NCBI RefSeq assembly: GCF_023715685.1
Contig: NZ_JAMBOQ010000011.1
Coordinates: forward strand, 1 to 59,253
DNA from: Priestia aryabhattai
GTDB taxonomy: Bacteria > Bacillota > Bacilli > Bacillales > Bacillaceae_H
Length of the DNA: 59,253 bases
Direction of reading: 5' to 3'
Shown here piece after piece: positions 17,582-27,048 of the stretch. Position 1 is the first letter of the stretch, and every line of letters begins with the position of its first letter. Under the pieces are notes generated by a model. It did not search any database. It saw only the letters and a list, made by a program, of their open reading frames with translations, and was not told the DNA's origin. Made by a program: the position numbers and the translations under genes.

Positions 17582-19273
17582 TTAACACATAGAGTGTGTA
17601 TCTGTTGAAGCTGAATAATAGCTTTTTAATAGATGAACAGTGGTTTGCTGAATAAGCATAGGTAAAACTTTGAATGAATAAGGCTTATATACTCGTTCTG
17701 TCCATTTATGTCCATCTTTTCCGTAGACACCCATATTAATAGAAGGAATATTTAGCTCACGTATTTCCTGAAAAGGAATTGTTCCAATAGTATCCCAACC
17801 AGGAAAATTACGAGTAAAAGCTTCTATTTCTTGATCAGTCTCGTGTAGCGATAAAAAGCTTCCATCGGCTAAATATGGGAAAAATTTCTTGAATGAAAAA
17901 GTCTCTCCCGTTGTCATTGCCACTTCTTCTACTGCCTGTTTCACTACGCCTAATAACTCTTGATCACGTAAACTATCTTCTTTTAAATAATTATGAGGCA
18001 AGTAAGGTGGAGCATAAAAAACAATTACCCTTGCTCGTTGTTGAGGATCTAATTTTTGCAATTCTTCTATAGCTTTAAAACATCTGATTCGTAACTCGAG
18101 ATGTTTATATTGTTGAAAGGTTTCTTCTATACATTTAGAAGGATCAATCCCTTTGAGTACTAGCTCCTTCATGTAATTTTCTAGACTAATGACTTCAATA
18201 TTCCATGACAAGTCTTTTCTAGGTAAGTCTGTACGATTTAAAAACTCTTCATAATAATTAGAAAGTTTCTTTTCTACATCCTTACAAGCGCATACTGAAA
18301 TATCAATTAGCTGATTCATTACTTCTTTAGCTGTTTTTTCATAAATAAAATAATTAAAGTATAAGTAACTGCTCACAGCTGTTTGAACATTATAAGCTTC
18401 TTTATTATCACGTTGATACAAACAAGATGGAGGTAAAATTAATTCTCCCTCAATATTTTCAGCTAAGCTGATATTATTATGGATTCTTCTAGTCAATTCA
18501 GATGCAATTAGATTTGGATCAATCCCTGCCAATGTATCTCCTACATGCACCTCGCGACCATAAATATAGAAACAAGGAAGAAGCTTCCCTGCGGCTCCTG
18601 TATAAATATAACGAGTGGAGTCTCCATCATATAAAGGTGTAATAAAATCTGTGTTAATCGCTGCTACATAATTTAAATGTTGCTCCTCTTTCAAAAGCTT
18701 TAATTCTGATATAGCAGATAGGATGCCAGCGTGCTGGCTTTCTTCATCAGGATTAGCCATAAATAATATATTGCCAGGTAACTCATCCAGATGTTCAGAA
18801 AAATGTAAAACGTTTGCTAAATGTACTGCTATACCACTTTGCATATCAACTGATCCCCGTCCAAACATCCATTCACCTGATTGAGCATCTTCTTGAACCT
18901 CTTTATTAAATGTATACGCGGAGAAATAGTCTACTAATTTATCTGAATCTAATGCATTCTCTTTTAAAGGTCCAAAGTCTTCAATACCTACAGTATCTAA
19001 GTGTGCATGATAGAGAATAGTTTCTTTTATATCACTTTTTCCTTTTATAAAACAAAAGATATTTTTTCGATTAAGTGGATCATTAGGAATTATTTGTTCC
19101 CATACGTAGAAAGGATGCTTTTGAAAATAAGGAAAACTTAGAAGTGTATCTTTAATAAAAGTAGCTACTTCCACTTCTCCAGTTGTTCCATTAATGCTTC
19201 TGATCTGAACCAGAGCTTTTGTTATCTTTTCTATTCTCTCTTCCATTGGCATGTTTTTAATTTGGTTATACAT
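17582..19273 (-). CDS. RocB-like M20-family metallohydrolase
   Basis: A 563-residue protein close in length to RocB of Bacillus (about 566). Metal-binding motifs of M20 enzymes are visible: HAHLDTVG (His, Asp), GRGSVDMQSG (bridging Asp) and NPDEESQHAG (general base Glu and metal Glu). A late region HKWTERVYKPYSF holds a further His. RocB is tied to arginine use, but its exact reaction is poorly defined; M20 members cleave amide bonds of amino acid derivatives. GTGGAGG supports the start. The promoter carries a perfect GntR-type operator. Confidence 0.87.
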   Translation of the reverse strand: MYNQIKNMPMEERIEKITKALVQIRSINGTTGEVEVATFIKDTLLSFPYFQKHPFYVWEQIIPNDPLNRKNIFCFIKGKSDIKETILYHAHLDTVGIEDFGPLKENALDSDKLVDYFSAYTFNKEVQEDAQSGEWMFGRGSVDMQSGIAVHLANVLHFSEHLDELPGNILFMANPDEESQHAGILSAISELKLLKEEQHLNYVAAINTDFITPLYDGDSTRYIYTGAAGKLLPCFYIYGREVHVGDTLAGIDPNLIASELTRRIHNNISLAENIEGELILPPSCLYQRDNKEAYNVQTAVSSYLYFNYFIYEKTAKEVMNQLIDISVCACKDVEKKLSNYYEEFLNRTDLPRKDLSWNIEVISLENYMKELVLKGIDPSKCIEETFQQYKHLELRIRCFKAIEELQKLDPQQRARVIVFYAPPYLPHNYLKEDSLRDQELLGVVKQAVEEVAMTTGETFSFKKFFPYLADGSFLSLHETDQEIEAFTRNFPGWDTIGTIPFQEIRELNIPSINMGVYGKDGHKWTERVYKPYSFKVLPMLIQQTTVHLLKSYYSASTDTHSMC

Positions 19274-19388
19274 TGCTGTTCCTCCACTCGTAATTAGATA
19301 GTTAGTTAAAACAAAATAATGTAATCTAGATTAAATTTGTTATTTTGTTCAGTATAACTATTAAATATTTTATGAAAATGAAAATCCA

Positions 19389-19418
19389 CCTGTTGTATAC
19401 ATCTAAGTATACAACAGG
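19389..19418. promoter_or_regulatory. GntR-type operator upstream of the RocB-like gene
   Basis: CCTGTTGTATAC (19389-19400) and GTATACAACAGG (19407-19418) form a perfect inverted repeat separated by ATCTAA. The half-site is the same as in the gntR promoter. Confidence 0.7.
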
Positions 19419-19650
19419 TATTCATTTCTTTTAATGCAAATATTATGCCAATCTTGAACAACCTAAATTTTTTGTTAAAGATAAGACTTAAATATTAATA
19501 AAGCACGAAATATAAATGATAATTCTTCTATTCATTAGAAACATTTAAGGATAAAAAACCTGCAAAAAAAATTGTCATTTTTTAATTTTTTGGCAGGTTA
19601 ACGCAATTTTTTTTGCGCAATATTGATTCTATATAGGAAATTTAGGCATA

Positions 19651-19689
19651 TAAAAGCTCCTTTACTTTTTATAAGTAAAGGAGCTTTTA
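19651..19689 (+). terminator. Strong hairpin in the 19.3-20.1 kb gap
   Basis: TAAAAGCTCCTTTACT / AGTAAAGGAGCTTTTA with loop TTTTTAT. It has the shape of an intrinsic terminator but no rightward gene precedes it; probably a leftover from a lost gene. A second imperfect repeat, AACCTGC / GCAGGTT, lies at about 19559-19599. Confidence 0.55.
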
Positions 19690-19842
19690 TAAATGTCGGC
19701 AATAGCATAATTTAATTACATGGAGTTATTATCTTCTGTTGAAAACTTATTAAAAAGAAAACTTTGCTTGGTGTATCAAAACATCCCCTTCTTAACGAGT
19801 TTCTTCTATAATCATATACGGTCCGAACATACCTCCATACTC

Positions 19843-19925
19843 TTTTATCTAATTCAGACCATATTGATGATATACCAAACGTATAATTGTCGTGTGAGCA
19901 GTAGATAAGCAACGTTCTTTAATTT
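19843..19925 (-). mobile_element. Remnant of an IS6-family transposase gene
   Basis: The plus-strand string TCTAATTCAGACCATATTGA and the bases that follow (AACGTATAATTGTCGTGTGAGC) match, with decay, the interior of the IS6-family transposase gene at about 11318-11400 (TCTAATTCAGGACCATATTG). This is a short, inactive fragment in the same orientation as the intact element. Confidence 0.65.
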
Positions 19926-20090
19926 ATAAAATAACAATGTATCTTCTATTTTTGACTAAAAGCGATCTTTAATCCAATAGGAGTAAAAGTGGCAACGTGA
20001 ATTATGATAAATAGAAAAAGGAAAAATAGGGACCAAACATTCCCGAAATCCATAAGTGAGATACTTTCTCTTTAATAGTTCTCATTGGTT

Positions 20091-20250
20091 TTAAAAGCCT
20101 GCGCTCATTGCAACCGGATGTAATCCGACACGGCTATTCTGATTTAATCCATCAATTTTCTCCATATCTTCTAAAGATAATTCAAAATCAATAATAGCTG
20201 CATTTTTGGAATAGAAAGATGACTGTATATCTGGAGATTGTATGATTTTT
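20091..20250 (-). pseudogene. C-terminal fragment of an aldo/keto reductase
   Basis: The minus strand reads SKNAAIIDFELSLEDMEKID then GLNQNSRVGLHP before a stop at 20091. This is the characteristic C-terminal stretch of aldo/keto reductases (FDFELS-EDM--ID-LN). The rest of the gene is missing, so this is a remnant. It abuts the 3' end of the IolG-like gene. Confidence 0.65.
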
Positions 20251-20254
20251 ATAA

Positions 20255-21292
20255 TTATATTACTTCTATAACAGCTGATCTTTTAGTATAAAATTTAGGG
20301 TGCTCCCCCATGGAGATTGGAATAATATTTCCCGTTTTTTTCGCTTCAACACAAGCATCTGATGTCATAGCCGCAACATAGCCGTCCCAAGCTGTTGGTC
20401 CATTTACCTCACCTTTTAATGTAGAGTTAATCCATTCTTGTAGTTCTACATCGTAAGAATCAATAAAACGTTCTTTCCAATCTACGAGAATTTCAGTAGA
20501 TAATTTTGCATCACTACGTAGAACTACGTTGGAAGGTTCAGGTAAATTAGCAATACCTGTTTCTCCAACAACTTGACATTGAATATCATATCCGTATTGA
20601 CAGTTAACAAATACTTCAACGTCAATTCGAATTCCCTGGGCAGTTTCCAGTAAAATTATATGTGGATCTTGTAATCCTTGAGCTGCAAGACGTGTATTTC
20701 GAGGTAAGATGACCTGAACAGAAACATAATCATCATTAAGTAACCAACGTAAAACATCTATTTCATGAACAAAAGAATCAGTAATCGCCATATCACCTAT
20801 ATAATTGTCAGGAACGCTTGGGTTTCTGTGCGCACAATGAACCATTAATGCTTCTCCAATTTTCCCACTATCAATTACATTTTTAAGTGCCCGATAGCCC
20901 TTATCATAACGGCGCATATAGCCAACTTGAACTAATGGCTTACCATATGCAATCTCAGCATCCACAATTCGCTTGCAACCCTCTGCAGTTGTAGCAAGTG
21001 GTTTTTCACAGAATACTGGTTTGCCTTCTGCAATAGATGCTAATACAAATTCTTCGTGGGTAGGTCCCCAAGAGGTGACAACAACTGCCTCAACTTCTTC
21101 TGCTTGAATTAACTCATGACCATCATCATAAACCTTCGCATCAAGACTTAGATTGTTTACAATAGTCTTTGCTTGTTCTTTGTTAACATCTGTAACAGCA
21201 ACAACCTTTCCACCTGTTAATGCATTCGTAATTCTTCGGATATGATCTTGACCAATTGCACCTGTACCAATAACACCTATTTTTAAAACCAT
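20255..21292 (-). CDS. iolG: Inositol 2-dehydrogenase-type oxidoreductase (Gfo/Idh/MocA family)
   Basis: A 345-residue NAD-dependent sugar/polyol dehydrogenase. The Rossmann motif [12 protein letters not shown] is at residues 6-17, the EKPLATT motif with the conserved Lys near 97, and the catalytic-domain stretch [15 protein letters not shown] holds the conserved Asp and His. Length and sequence fit IolG (myo-inositol to scyllo-inosose). GGGAGGAACTG supports the start. No other iol genes apart from the IolT-like carrier and an IolE/I-like isomerase lie nearby, so related cyclitols are also possible. Confidence 0.87.
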   Translation of the reverse strand: MVLKIGVIGTGAIGQDHIRRITNALTGGKVVAVTDVNKEQAKTIVNNLSLDAKVYDDGHELIQAEEVEAVVVTSWGPTHEEFVLASIAEGKPVFCEKPLATTAEGCKRIVDAEIAYGKPLVQVGYMRRYDKGYRALKNVIDSGKIGEALMVHCAHRNPSVPDNYIGDMAITDSFVHEIDVLRWLLNDDYVSVQVILPRNTRLAAQGLQDPHIILLETAQGIRIDVEVFVNCQYGYDIQCQVVGETGIANLPEPSNVVLRSDAKLSTEILVDWKERFIDSYDVELQEWINSTLKGEVNGPTAWDGYVAAMTSDACVEAKKTGNIIPISMGEHPKFYTKRSAVIEVI

Positions 21293-21364
21293 AATTCAGT
21301 TCCTCCCATAAATTAACTAAAGGATCAATATTTATTAGTTCAAACTAGCTTACAATCAAAAAGG

Positions 21365-21378
21365 ATGAAATCGATTTC
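21365..21378. promoter_or_regulatory. LacI-family/cre-like operator near the IolG-like promoter
   Basis: TGAAATCGATTTCA is a perfect palindrome with the central CG of LacI/CcpA-type sites. It lies 73 bases upstream of the IolG-like start codon. A second, nearly identical box lies at 21593. Confidence 0.6.
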
Positions 21379-21592
21379 ATTCGAAGAGCAAATAAAAATG
21401 ATTATAGTTGCATTACAAGTTATGAATCTTGCATGTTTTCTGTCTCTTTACTTTACACAAAGTTAGATTTTACACAGGTTAAGCAATATGAGATGTTGAG
21501 TATATAGTTGAATTTTAAAATTCTAATATAACTCTGGAAAAGTTAAGATAAAAAATACCAATATTATAATCACCCAAATTTTGAGAGTTGAA

Positions 21593-21606
21593 TGAAATCG
21601 ATTCCA
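21593..21606. promoter_or_regulatory. Second LacI-family/cre-like operator
   Basis: TGAAATCGATTCCA differs from the box at 21365 by one base. The 228-bp spacing would suit repression by DNA looping, the usual mode of paired LacI-family operators. Confidence 0.5.
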
Positions 21607-21819
21607 TTTACGTAGATTAGTGGTGTTTCTGATGTATGGAGACATTTTATAATGTTCAGTGTATTTTGTAAATGTTTTTTTGCATTTATACTCAAATCAT
21701 TCGGAATTATAAGAAAAGAAATAGCTCCCCCTTTGAAATATTAAAAAAGAGTTCTGTAGAAGGATTGTATTTGTTTATTATATGTTTTTTATGTTGCTAT
21801 CCAGATTTCTAATTAAAAA

Positions 21820-23241
21820 CTAAATTTCACGGTATGCTGAATCATTTATATACTCTTTGGTATCTTGATCGTCATTGGTACGGAAGTAATGTTCTAACTC
21901 CTCAAGTGTGCGTCCTTTAGTTTCTGGTAAGTATTTTTTTACAAATACGATGGATATAAAGCCCAGAACAGCGAATATGAAAAACGTTATAGATAAGCCC
22001 GTTTTATCCAATAATATAGGGAAAATTAATCCAATAATAAAGTTTGTTATCCATAGGAAGAATACACTTATTCCCATTCCGAGTCCCCGTAAGCGTAATG
22101 GGAATATCTCTGAGAGTGTGACCCATAATACAGGTCCAATCGCTCCCTGCATAAAAGCTAAAAATGTGACTGTCAAGGTAAGCATCACATATGGAAGAGC
22201 AGTTGATCTTTCAAGTGTAAGAGAAAATACCCCAATAAGTAAAAGAACCGTTGTTGTTCCTGCTAGACCAGTCAGCATCATTGGTCGACGACCAATTTTG
22301 CCAAGAAGCCAGATGCCTAATAAGGTTGCCAATACTGAGATTGCACCGTTGGAAATATTACCAATCAATGCGGCCGATGTTTCGAATCCAGCATCTCTGA
22401 GAATTTCGGTACCATAGTACATAATTGAGTTAACACCTGTAGCCTGCGAAACTATGCCCACTCCAATTCCGATAAACACAATGCGTCGTATCCATGGCAC
22501 ATTAAGATCTTTAAAAGTAGCTCTTTTCATCCCTGATTCCTCAGCTAAATTGGCTTCAATTTCACTGAGTTCTAATTTAGCCTGTTTTTCATCGCGTATC
22601 TTTCGTAGAACTCGCAAGGCTTCCTCTTTTTTTCCTTTTGATACAAGCCAACGTGGACTTTCTGGTACTTTAATCATACCGAAGAACAAAATAATTGCTG
22701 GAAGTGCAGCAATCGCCAACATATATCTCCAAACATGTGAGCTGTCACCCATTGTGTTACCAAGGATAGCGTTGAAAACAAATGCCAATAGTTGCCCGCC
22801 CACAATCATTAGTTCATTCCGAGTAACCATGCGGCCACGTCGTTCGGCCGGTGATATTTCTGCTAAATAGGTTGGAACTGCTACGGATGCTCCCCCTACA
22901 GCAAGCCCTAGCAAAAATCGAAAACTAATCATAACCGGAATATTTGGAGCAAGGGTGCATCCTAGCGTGGAAATGAAGAATAACACAGCAAGATAAAGAA
23001 TATTTTTACGACGCCCCATATAATCTGATAGTCGACCGCCGAATACGGCGCCTAGTGCAGCACCAAAAAGAAGAGCGCTTGCAATGAGACCTTCAGTGTA
23101 TGAGTTGAGGTTAAGTGCTTTAGCCATATATGGTAAGGCACCATTGATAACACCTGTATCATATCCAAAAAGTAGCCCACCGAATGTTGAAACTAGAACA
23201 ATGGTACCCAAGAACGCATTTTGATTTACCTGTTTATTCAT
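21820..23241 (-). CDS. iolT: Sugar-porter MFS transporter (IolT-like)
   Basis: A 473-residue, 12-helix sugar porter. Family signatures present include GGLLFGYDTGVINGALP, the loop GRLSDYMGRRK, PESPRWLVSKGK after helix 6 and PETKGRTLEELE at the C-terminus. The sequence is closest to the major myo-inositol carrier IolT of Bacillus. It is the partner of the IolG-like dehydrogenase on the same strand but 530 bases apart, so it probably has its own promoter. Confidence 0.88.
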   Translation of the reverse strand: MNKQVNQNAFLGTIVLVSTFGGLLFGYDTGVINGALPYMAKALNLNSYTEGLIASALLFGAALGAVFGGRLSDYMGRRKNILYLAVLFFISTLGCTLAPNIPVMISFRFLLGLAVGGASVAVPTYLAEISPAERRGRMVTRNELMIVGGQLLAFVFNAILGNTMGDSSHVWRYMLAIAALPAIILFFGMIKVPESPRWLVSKGKKEEALRVLRKIRDEKQAKLELSEIEANLAEESGMKRATFKDLNVPWIRRIVFIGIGVGIVSQATGVNSIMYYGTEILRDAGFETSAALIGNISNGAISVLATLLGIWLLGKIGRRPMMLTGLAGTTTVLLLIGVFSLTLERSTALPYVMLTLTVTFLAFMQGAIGPVLWVTLSEIFPLRLRGLGMGISVFFLWITNFIIGLIFPILLDKTGLSITFFIFAVLGFISIVFVKKYLPETKGRTLEELEHYFRTNDDQDTKEYINDSAYREI

Positions 23242-23754
23242 CCCAATTTCTCCTTAAATTTTTTTAGAATAGATAATTTTAAACAGTTTATTATACGGGA
23301 ATACGGAAAACTTGATAACAGCAAGATAACGTCCCTATCTTATAACCATCTTTCACGCCATTTGAAAGCCCTTTCATTATATTTTAGTTTGATTCACTTT
23401 CTTAAAACCTTATATTCTGTTAACCTTTTTCTGACATGGTGATTATATGATGATAACGTTATGGTGATGTCTGGTTATAATAATAATTATTAAAACGATT
23501 TCAGTCAATATAATTTTTTGAATTTTTTGATATATCAGAACGAAAATACTGATGAAACCTTTATTTATAGGGCTTTACTTGGTAATTATAATTTTTAATG
23601 AAGATATGTATGTACCCTCAGTTAAATTACAGTTAATTAGTTATTGATTATATGATCTGTTGTCTATATAGACAATTTTTTTTATTTAACTTATAGTTTT
23701 ATTAATTGTGACTTAAATCAGATTTCTGAATTTTTAAGATAGGGAGGAATTTTT
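23242..23754. other. 513-base divergent promoter region
   Basis: AT-rich sequence between the IolT-like gene and the AraC-type regulator. It contains GATGATAACGTTATGGTGAT near 23447, an imperfect palindrome around AACGTT that could be an operator. No gene is seen. Confidence 0.4.
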
Positions 23755-24657
23755 TTGTTAAAAGAATTTGTAGCAGCAAAAATCTCTTTGAATGAACTTG
23801 TTCATCATATAGTGCAGAATGATGCATCTTTTCGTGTTCATTACTGGGGCGTTATGCCAGAACATTATGATAATCTACCCCATAAACATTCTTTCTTTGA
23901 AGTGTGTTATATACTTGAGGGGCAAGGAATTTATATAGACGATGACTGTACATATTCAATACAAAAGAATACAATGCTTCTTTCAAGGCCGGATGTTTTA
24001 CACCAAATAAAAAGTGAGACTGGACTTTTTATTATATATGTGGGATTTGAATTAATAGAGTCGGAGTCAAATGAAGAGTGGATAGGCATAATGAGAGAAG
24101 CTAAGAACTGTTCTAAAGTAGTTAAGGATATAAAAGATGATACAATCGCTCCGTTAATTTGGAAATCCCTCCTTCTTCAAGCTTCAAACAATAAATATAC
24201 TCTGTCCCAGGAGCTATTAACATGCTTGGCATATTCTCTTATTCATTCGTTATTGCAAACTTTTGTCCCTTATTTAAATCACAACAACGATAATCTCGTT
24301 CATAAAAAATCTTCTGGAGTCCTTGCCCAAGCGAAATTATATATTAAAGATAATTTATCGAGCCCTTTGAAAATTACTGATATAGCTAGTCATCTCCATA
24401 TATCGAGTCGTCATCTCTCTCGATTATTTGGAACGGAATTAGGCGTAAGTTACTCAGAATATGTGCAAAATGAGAGGATACAGAGGGCTGCTATATTGCT
24501 CAAAAAAACAGATTTATCTATTAAGGATATTGTTGAAGAAACAGGTTTCTCAAACGTGCACTATTTTACTCGTGTTTTTACTTCTACAATGCGTAGTTCA
24601 CCTGGGCGCTTTCGCTCACTTTATACGAAAATAAAAACAACTAAATATATAGAGTAA
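23755..24657 (+). CDS. AraC-family transcriptional regulator
   Basis: A 300-residue regulator with a cupin-type sensor domain (about 30-160, including LPHKHSFFEVCYILEGQG) and a C-terminal double HTH (about 195-295). Helix motifs are ISSRHLSRLFGTELGVSYSE and the second-HTH signature IKDIVEETGFSNVHYFTRVF. Start is TTG, chosen because AGGGAGGAA lies 6 bases upstream. Probably controls the flanking IolT-like carrier and downstream isomerase gene. A terminator follows. Confidence 0.9.
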   Translation: MLKEFVAAKISLNELVHHIVQNDASFRVHYWGVMPEHYDNLPHKHSFFEVCYILEGQGIYIDDDCTYSIQKNTMLLSRPDVLHQIKSETGLFIIYVGFELIESESNEEWIGIMREAKNCSKVVKDIKDDTIAPLIWKSLLLQASNNKYTLSQELLTCLAYSLIHSLLQTFVPYLNHNNDNLVHKKSSGVLAQAKLYIKDNLSSPLKITDIASHLHISSRHLSRLFGTELGVSYSEYVQNERIQRAAILLKKTDLSIKDIVEETGFSNVHYFTRVFTSTMRSSPGRFRSLYTKIKTTKYIE

Positions 24658-24664
24658 TAAAAGT

Positions 24665-24706
24665 CCTCTACTTAATGTTATACATTGAAAGTAGAGGCTT
24701 TTTTGT
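24665..24706 (+). terminator. Intrinsic terminator after the AraC-type gene
   Basis: CCTCTACTT / AAGTAGAGG stem with a loop of 15 bases and CTTTTTTG after it. Confidence 0.8.
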
Positions 24707-24977
24707 TTTATTCATCTAAATATGTCCTAAAAAGATAAAAATAGGTCCTTATAATGTAAAGACGGTTATTATATATTGTTCTATACTTACAGGTATAAGT
24801 GAGTAAATATTAATTCAATTCCAAAAAATAATAGCGTTTGCAATCATAATATACCCTTAAATAAATGTCTTCATAAGACACTAATCATTAAAGTTTTTCT
24901 TGTAATTGCAATTGTAAATGATTAATTTTTGGATAGATTTCTAACTACATCATTTGAATTTTGAGGAGGACAAAATA

Positions 24978-25919
24978 ATGAAATTATCCTATGTAACAGA
25001 TAGCTTAGGACACTTACCTTTTGAGGAAATGTTGGACGTTATTACAGAGATGGGAATTAATACGATTGAAATGACAACTGGAGGATGGTCTCCAGCTCCT
25101 CATTTGAAATTAGATGAGCTATTAGAAAGTGAGTATAAAAGAAGTGAATTTTTAAATGCGTTAGAAAAACGCAATATTAAACTATGTGCTTTAAATTGTT
25201 CTGGAAACCCTTTAGATCCAGGAGAAATTGGAAAAGAGCATCGAGAAGTTACAGATAAAACATTTGAATTAGCGAAGCTGTTAGGAGTAAAGAAAGTAAT
25301 TATGATGAGTGGACTACCGGCAGGAAGTCCAGAAGATAAAATTCCTAACTGGATTACATATACAGTAAGTTGGCCACCAGTCTTAAAAGATATTTTAGAT
25401 TACCAATGGAACGAAGTAGCAATTCCATATTGGAAAGAATTAGTTAAAAAAGCTAAAGCGTGCGGTGTTGAAAAAATTGCCCTTGAGAATTTCAGCTCGC
25501 AATTGGTATATAATCCTGCTACTTTATTTAAATTACGTAATGCGGTTGGACCTACCGTAGGATTAAATTTAGACCCAAGTCATCTAATATGGATGGGAGC
25601 AGATCCAATTTTGGCTGCTAGAGAATTAGGAGCAGCCATTCATCACGTTCATGGAAAAGACGTAAGACTTGAAAGACACTTATCAGGTGTTAACGGTGTA
25701 ATGGAAACAAAAGAAATTACTGACGTAGCTAATAGAGCTTGGAATTATGTAGCTGTAGGTTGTGGACAAGACTTACAGTGGTGGAAGGAATTTTTCTCTG
25801 TTGTTAAGATGATGGGTTATGATGAAGAAGTTTCTTTAGAAATGGAAGATCTAACTATGTCCCCTGAAGCAGGTGTTAGAACCTCTATTGATGCATTAAA
25901 ACAAACGCTAAGTTTCTAA
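24978..25919 (+). CDS. Sugar phosphate isomerase/epimerase (xylose-isomerase-like TIM barrel)
   Basis: A 313-residue AP-endonuclease-2-type TIM barrel related to IolE/IolI. Metal-ligand motifs are visible: the Glu in KIALENFSSQ, the Asp/His in GLNLDPSHLIWMG, the His in HHVHGKDVRLE and the Glu in EEVSLEMEDLTM. Such enzymes isomerise or dehydrate keto-inositols and sugars. The start is at 24978, where GAGGAGG precedes ATG; an upstream in-frame ATG at 24954 has no good site. It likely works with the IolG/IolT-like pair. Confidence 0.87.
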   Translation: MKLSYVTDSLGHLPFEEMLDVITEMGINTIEMTTGGWSPAPHLKLDELLESEYKRSEFLNALEKRNIKLCALNCSGNPLDPGEIGKEHREVTDKTFELAKLLGVKKVIMMSGLPAGSPEDKIPNWITYTVSWPPVLKDILDYQWNEVAIPYWKELVKKAKACGVEKIALENFSSQLVYNPATLFKLRNAVGPTVGLNLDPSHLIWMGADPILAARELGAAIHHVHGKDVRLERHLSGVNGVMETKEITDVANRAWNYVAVGCGQDLQWWKEFFSVVKMMGYDEEVSLEMEDLTMSPEAGVRTSIDALKQTLSF

Positions 25920-26166
25920 CAATCCCCAAGTTGAAGCTTTAGCTAAAAGGAACTATCATTGATTTTAATATAAGCAGAAAAAGACTGCAAAGTAATTCTC
26001 AAAGGAATTTTTGTAGCCTTTTTCTATTTCTCTTCTTTGTATTATGACAAGCAATAAGAATCTATCTTAGGTTGCATTAATGAAAAACTTAAAGAACAAG
26101 AGCTATCAGTAAGTATCCAAATAAGATAATTTGACGAGTTTCTTCTATAATATATTGCTCTTTTTT

Positions 26167-26364
26167 TTAAGATACAGATTTAAGTTCCTCAGTTAAACGT
26201 AAAAAAGTTTCTTTATCTTTATTTTTTAATGATTGGTCAATTTTCTCAATAATCTTACCTTTTTTGAAATCCTTTATAGCTTGATTTAAAAACATTTCAG
26301 CCATTACCTCATCTGATACATTTATTTCAACTCGATTTATTTCATTAGACACATTATTTTCCAT
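26167..26364 (-). CDS. IDEAL-domain protein
   Basis: A 65-residue protein. Residues about 27-62 (NQAIKDFKKGKIIEKIDQSL then KNKDKETFLRLTEEL) match the IDEAL domain, a short two-helix module found in Bacillus proteins, alone or in phosphatase regulators. The function of stand-alone IDEAL proteins is not established. AAAGGGG lies upstream of the ATG. It is isolated between AT-rich gaps and has no visible operon partners. Confidence 0.8.
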   Translation of the reverse strand: MENNVSNEINRVEINVSDEVMAEMFLNQAIKDFKKGKIIEKIDQSLKNKDKETFLRLTEELKSVS

Positions 26365-26659
26365 AAAACGTCAACCCCTTTATCTTATCTCTTTTGCAAA
26401 CAGTATTCCCTTTTGCACTCTTTTTATGCAAGGTTGATAGATGAAATGAGACATAGAATGATATGTAATATGCATGATTACGCTCCTATTTCCTTTTAGA
26501 TATTTTTCATATGCCTTCAATTAGATAAAAAAAGATATCACTACATAATTAATAACTAATCGATCAAAGAGAAATGATAGTGATTAATCATTTATTTTAT
26601 TTATTAGAGAAAAGATAAAACTAACTTTTGAAGGTCAATGTTTTACTAATTACACTTGT

Positions 26660-26670
26660 TGACGACAAAT
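26660..26670 (+). promoter_or_regulatory. TGACGACAAAT element, extra copy
   Basis: The same 11-mer as at 4986, 6956 and 26891. It is preceded by TTTTACTAATTACACT and followed by TTTTTACTTTTC. It lies 231 bases upstream of the copy at 26891, one repeat length apart, so the two are tandem. Confidence 0.5.
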
Positions 26671-26700
26671 GGCGATTTTTACTTTTCATTATATACCACT

Positions 26701-26901
26701 CTATCTTGTACTTCCCCTTTAAGAAATTGTTGTATTCATGTTAACCAAAAAGAAAATGAATAAGTATTTAATGTTAATATGCTTTCAATAATGAGAATTT
26801 TACATAAAGTACAAAAACAAAGTATTTTATATATAGAAGTAAAGGGTAAAACTAACTTATAAAAATTTATGTTTTATCATTTACTCTAAGTGACGACAAA
26901 T
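26701..26901 (+). repeat. ~200-bp dispersed element upstream of the HTH gene
   Basis: Counterpart of 6766-6966, the same 201 bases long, ending in GTTTTATCATTTACT and TGACGACAAAT (26891-26901), then CATTTTTCTACAAAA. It is oriented toward the tandem-HTH gene that begins about 150 bases later. Confidence 0.6.
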
Positions 26902-27048
26902 CGAACATTTTTCTACAAAATGTACAAATAATAAAAGTTATTTTTATAAGTTGTTTTATCATTTACATATACGTTGTTAAAACCTTTAACATTTAACCCT
27001 GTTTTAATATGTTATAAGAAATTATTGATTAATCTAGGAATAAGAAAA

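Larger units (their letters stand above)
21293..21819. other. 527-base intergenic region with two LacI/CcpA-like boxes
   Basis: No gene is visible. It holds the promoter region of the IolG-like gene and the 3' flank of the IolT-like gene, with the two operators listed separately at 21365 and 21593. Confidence 0.5.

Noticed and set aside
23221..23442. A 73-codon plus-strand frame in the IolT/AraC promoter region
   Set aside because: Overlaps the 5' end of the IolT-like gene, composition is typical of AT-rich noncoding DNA, and no start signal is visible.
6956..26901. Considered whether the TGACGACAAAT copies are iterons of a replication origin or a CRISPR array
   Set aside because: Copies are kilobases apart except one pair 231 bases apart; there are no regularly spaced short repeats and no cas or clear rep gene beside them.
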